Below are positions 49,374-52,244 of a DNA stretch of 52,244 bases, piece by piece. A model generated the notes under the pieces. That model did not search any database. It saw only the letters and a program-made list of their open reading frames with translations, and was not told where the DNA came from. The DNA lies in assembly GCA_024234635.1 (NCBI GenBank), contig JACKNX010000022.1:1-52244 (forward strand), written 5' to 3'. The position numbers and the translations under genes were made by a program. The number at the start of each line of letters is the position of its first letter. Position 1 is the stretch's first letter. This DNA comes from Pseudomonadales bacterium. Its GTDB lineage: Bacteria > Pseudomonadota > Gammaproteobacteria > Pseudomonadales > Azotimanducaceae.

Positions 49374-50828
49374 TCAGGCCGGTCCGATTTTCTCCTCAAT
49401 GGGTGTGTCCACGGTCTGGTGCAGCTGACGCAGATTGGCGTCGTGGCGGTCGCGGTCGATGCCGTAGCGCGACACAATCGCGAGCGCGACCAGAAACAGG
49501 CCCAGATACGTTGGCAGGAAGATCGAGGCGATATCCACGCGGATGGCGTGCGTCATCTGCGCGGCGCTCGTGATGCTGTCGAGCCCAACCAGCGAGACGA
49601 TGGTCCCGGCGCCGATGATGCCACCAGCCGAGACGGCCTTGGCGGCGAACCCCCGCGCGGCGAAGAACAGGCCTTCCGAGCGTCGCCGGGTCGCCACTTC
49701 GCTGTCTTCCACGACGTCGGCCATCATCGAATCGAGCATCACGCCACCGATGATGACGCCAACGACCTCCAGCACGATGAAGACCGAATACACGGCCAGG
49801 CTCGTCCAGCTGCCGATGGCGGGCCAAAAGCCGGTCAGCAGCAGAAGGTACGGGATTGGGTACAGACACAGGCGGGCGATAAATGCCGCAATGGCGGCCT
49901 GCTTCTTGCCCAGGCGTGCGCCGATGCGGGGAACCAGGAAGTAGGCGATCCAGGGTGAGAGCAGCACGCACACGCCGGTGGAGGCGATCTGGGCGCCGCT
50001 GAACCCGAAGAAGTAGGTGGTGTTGTACAGATACAGCGCGGTACCGAGGCCGGAGGCGATGCCAACCGTGATGCCGAAGCCGAAAAGTGCCGCGAAGTGA
50101 CGGTTACGCAATGACTGCAGGATCTGCCGGATCTCGCGTGTGATTTCGCCAAAGCGGAAGGTCTCCGTCGGACGCGGTAGCGCGGCGGCGGCATTCTGTG
50201 TGCCGATCGCGGAAATGACGATCACCGCGGCAATGACGAATGCACCAACGGTGCCGTAGATGGCGTACCCGGTTGCGGCCGTGACGCCCCAGGCGCCCAC
50301 CCAGAAGAAGAAGTTGATGGTGTGGATACCGTTGCCGCCGTACCAGCCGAAAGCGTGCCGCAGGGCCAGCCACTGGTTACGCCGGTCGTAGTCCTTTTCC
50401 AGATCGGGCAGCAGCGAGGTCGACGGTATTTCGAACAGCGTGGTGCCGGTGCGTATCAGCAGGGCCATGGCCAGCACGTACCAGAAGGCGCTGTCCGGTG
50501 TGATGTCGACAACCGGATTGAACAGTGCGTAGAAACTGGCCGGCAACACCAGCAGCGACGCGTACATGAAGGGGTGCCGTCTTCCGAAGCGCGAGCTCGT
50601 CTTGTCGGACCAGTGCCCCAGCAGCAGGTCGGAGACCGCATCCCAAAGCATGGCAATGGCGAGCGCGACGGAAGCCAGATAGCCGGGCACGTGCAGCACC
50701 TGATTGGCGAAGATCAGGAGCAGATAGCTGAACGCGTTGTCCTTGATCCCGTAGGCAATCGACGCACAGCCGTAGAACCAGAAGATCGGCCGGCGCTCCA
50801 GCGGCTGCCGCGCGGGTGTGGTGTTCAT
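49374..50828 (-). CDS. GPH-family sugar:cation symporter (MFS)
   Basis: A 484-residue membrane protein of the glycoside-pentoside-hexuronide:cation symporter family. Twelve hydrophobic segments are visible; DAVSDLLLGHWSDKTSSRFGRRHPFM after helix 2 is the family signature (split over residues 60-90), and MLDSMMADVVEDSEVATRRR between later helices is also typical. It should import a sugar or related solute with Na+ or H+. ATG 50828 was chosen over a TTG at 50897. The SnoaL-like gene lies 102 bp upstream on the same strand. The substrate is unknown. Confidence 0.88.
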   Translation of the reverse strand: MNTTPARQPLERRPIFWFYGCASIAYGIKDNAFSYLLLIFANQVLHVPGYLASVALAIAMLWDAVSDLLLGHWSDKTSSRFGRRHPFMYASLLVLPASFYALFNPVVDITPDSAFWYVLAMALLIRTGTTLFEIPSTSLLPDLEKDYDRRNQWLALRHAFGWYGGNGIHTINFFFWVGAWGVTAATGYAIYGTVGAFVIAAVIVISAIGTQNAAAALPRPTETFRFGEITREIRQILQSLRNRHFAALFGFGITVGIASGLGTALYLYNTTYFFGFSGAQIASTGVCVLLSPWIAYFLVPRIGARLGKKQAAIAAFIARLCLYPIPYLLLLTGFWPAIGSWTSLAVYSVFIVLEVVGVIIGGVMLDSMMADVVEDSEVATRRRSEGLFFAARGFAAKAVSAGGIIGAGTIVSLVGLDSITSAAQMTHAIRVDIASIFLPTYLGLFLVALAIVSRYGIDRDRHDANLRQLHQTVDTPIEEKIGPA

Positions 50829-50930
50829 GGTAGCCGTGTTTTCCCTTCCGCGGTGCCGCTGTGACCGGATGGTCGGGGCTGTGGGCTGTCCGGTCAATGG
50901 GTGATCGTCGCGTGGTACTGCCGTCCGTCT

Positions 50931-51323
50931 TCAGGGCACGGTCTGTTTCCAGAATACGTCCTTCTTCGCGAGTCGATCCCCGCGCACCGTCAATAGTTCC
51001 ACGCCACGCAGGCTGAACGCCTCGCCATGTCGTCGGCGACCCTCCACCCGATAGGTCATGACAATGGTGTCGTCATCCAGCCAGCGACAGACGGTATCTT
51101 CGAAACGCAGCGTGTCAAACAGCGCCGCATTCTCTTCGATACCGCGGAGAAAGCCCTCCACGCCGCGCCGCACGCGACCGTCCGGTGCATCAGCGCCGAA
51201 GGCGAAGTGCCACTCCGCGTCCCCGGTAAGGACCTCCGCCAGCGCGGCCGGGTCCTTGCGAAAGTAGGCCTTGCCAAAGCGGGCCATGATTGCCGTGGCT
51301 TCGGCTTGCGGGCGGTTTGTCAT
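50931..51323 (-). CDS. SnoaL-like/NTF2-fold protein
   Basis: A 130-residue NTF2-like protein. YFRKDPAALAEVLTGDAEWHF and GVEGFLRGIEENAALFDT are typical SnoaL-like elements, followed by a beta-sheet core with VMTYRVEG and VELLTVRGDRLAKKDVFW. ATG 51323 was preferred because GAAGGA precedes it; further ATGs at 51350 and 51371 are possible. The pocket residues do not point to a substrate. Confidence 0.82.
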   Translation of the reverse strand: MTNRPQAEATAIMARFGKAYFRKDPAALAEVLTGDAEWHFAFGADAPDGRVRRGVEGFLRGIEENAALFDTLRFEDTVCRWLDDDTIVMTYRVEGRRRHGEAFSLRGVELLTVRGDRLAKKDVFWKQTVP

Positions 51324-51688
51324 GAGCGATCCTTCGAAGTGCGCTGCCATGGTGCCGCCCTTTGCCGTCATGTGGAATAGCTTTTCAGGCGCTGGGAGCC
51401 CGGCGCGGCGCGAGCGTTATCAGACGTGTTTGGTCAACCGTGCGGATGAGGGCTGACGCGAGGATAGGAAAAAGAACACGCCTGTGGTTTGAGCGAGGCG
51501 AGGGATGCGAGGTCAGAATTGAGCCTGTCGCTGTGAAGGTAGGTGTTGCGTGCGCAAGAAGCGGCAGGCAGGGGGCGGCGACTCACACAGTGGCAGGTTG
51601 ATGGCGGTGGGTGAAACCGGGTGTATTCGGCGAATCGTCGGCACGAAGCGCTCGTAGTGCGTCAGCGCCGGCGTCAGGCCGGCGCAGC
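51324..51688. other. Intergenic stretch between the SnoaL-like gene and the broken sigma-factor gene
   Basis: No gene was found in these 365 bp. They lie upstream of the SnoaL-like gene and downstream of the broken sigma-factor gene. The inverted GCGCCGGCGTCAGGCCGGCGC-type sequence near 51664-51686 may be a small hairpin past the sigma pseudogene, but without a T-run. The SnoaL-like promoter was not resolved. Confidence 0.35.
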
Positions 51689-52244
51689 TCAAAGCCGCGA
51701 CCAATCGATCGCTTCCACTGCATAGCCGGCAAAGAGGAAGTCGCGGATGGTGGTGACCCGGCCAGCACCCCAGTCCAACAGCACGAAGTGCGACGGTTTC
51801 GCTGTCAGCGTGAAGCGGTCGAACAACAGCATGGCCGGTCTGCCTTCAACGGTACCGAGTGCGAACAGCCATTTGGTCTCCTTGACATCGCGGGTGAATT
51901 AGAGCCCTGTTTTCTCCTTTCCTTCCAGTTTGATCCTGTTCACCAGATCGAGCCTGGCGTCATCGGCAAGCATGGCTCGAATGTCATCAAAATCACCCGC
52001 ACGGAACAGGTCAACGAAGCGCTCCATCTTCTGACGGTCTGCATCGCTCATCAGAGGGACGTGCGTATCGTCCGGCAACTCGGCAAGCACGCGCAACGCG
52101 GCCCGGCCACGTTGGAGGGCGGATTTTTGCCGCGACGGGGGTGCAATCCGGAATCTCAGCGATGTCTTCGACTGTGTGACCAAGCACATCCTTCAGGATC
52201 ACCGCGCAACGCTGCACCTCGGGCAACCGCAGAAACGTGCGAAA
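51689..52244 (-). pseudogene. ECF sigma factor with SnoaL-like C-terminal domain, broken and cut by window edge
   Basis: Coding remains of an ECF sigma-70 factor run leftward from the right edge. Region 4 reads LPEVQRCAVILKDVLGHTVEDIAEI and continues to PVAAK; one base must then be skipped in an AAAAA run (52124-52128) to reach SALQRGRAALR. Downstream the frame runs through RFVDLFRAGDFDDIRAML to LEGKEKTGL, then hits TAA at 51899-51901 where a Tyr is usual, yet the same frame continues with FALGTVEGRPAM and FVLLDWGAGRVTTIRDF to a stop at 51689. The N-terminal part (region 2) lies outside the window. Confidence 0.8.

Noticed and set aside
1..52244. CRISPR arrays, tRNA or rRNA genes
   Set aside because: No regular repeat-spacer pattern, cloverleaf or conserved rRNA sequence was seen on reading through the window; a dedicated tRNA scan was not possible.

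Overview
The window looks like chromosomal DNA of a GC-rich Gram-negative bacterium, most likely a gammaproteobacterium. The grounds are a complete pgaABCD exopolysaccharide operon with an outer-membrane PgaA, ArfB and YpeA-like proteins, GTG/TTG starts, tight 1-8 bp gene overlaps, and many CoA-linked catabolic genes (acyl-CoA dehydrogenases, CaiB/BaiF CoA-transferases, MaoC hydratases, P450, Rieske oxygenase). I cannot name a genus from the sequence alone. No rRNA, tRNA or CRISPR array was seen.

Layout: 0.3-6.1 kb holds an MFS exporter, an enoyl-CoA hydratase, a DUF1330 protein, an SDR and a secreted gamma-glutamyltransferase-like enzyme. 6.1-12.2 kb is pgaABCD on the minus strand (synthesis, deacetylation and export of poly-beta-1,6-GlcNAc), divergent from a small DUF4870 membrane protein; the shared intergenic region carries three copies of GCAATTG. 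13.0-18.1 kb is a coupled plus-strand run: small Gly-rich protein, PLP decarboxylase, MaoC-like hydratase and a two-domain CoA-transferase. 18.4-29.8 kb is a catabolic/redox block: two acyl-CoA dehydrogenases, an acyl-CoA-dehydrogenase-fold monooxygenase, ArfB, a secreted metallopeptidase-like protein, a quinone oxidoreductase, a membrane-anchored glutamate-synthase-like FMN protein, a P450 and a Rieske oxygenase, closed by a clear Rho-independent terminator.

30.1-36.8 kb holds a DUF2127 protein, a GCS2-type ligase with an aspartoacylase/AstE-like deacylase, a divergent amino-acid-type permease, a membrane-anchored fumarylacetoacetase-family protein and a two-subunit MaoC pair. 36.9-41.2 kb is an eight-gene plus-strand run of small enzymes (PhyH oxygenase, YpeA GNAT, macrodomain, GFA, GST, ComB-like phosphatase, DUF1272, cupin-like). 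41.2-45.7 kb is a minus-strand operon in which all three junctions are 4-bp overlaps: amidohydrolase, COG0523 G3E GTPase, PpiC-type isomerase, HupE/UreJ transporter. I read it as a possible metal-supply and metalloenzyme unit.

46.0-52.2 kb looks more mobile or decayed: a CaiB/BaiF transferase, an IS110-type transposase remnant with a frameshift, a polysaccharide polymerase/ligase-like gene of visibly lower GC, a GPH-type symporter, a SnoaL-like protein, and an ECF sigma factor broken by a homopolymer frameshift and an in-frame stop, running off the right edge.

The best candidates for something not well described are the fully overlapping amidohydrolase-COG0523-PpiC-HupE operon, the eight-gene macrodomain/GFA/GST/ComB run, and the GCAATTG-flanked pga/DUF4870 divergent region. 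All functional readings come from recognising protein families by eye; no database search was run.
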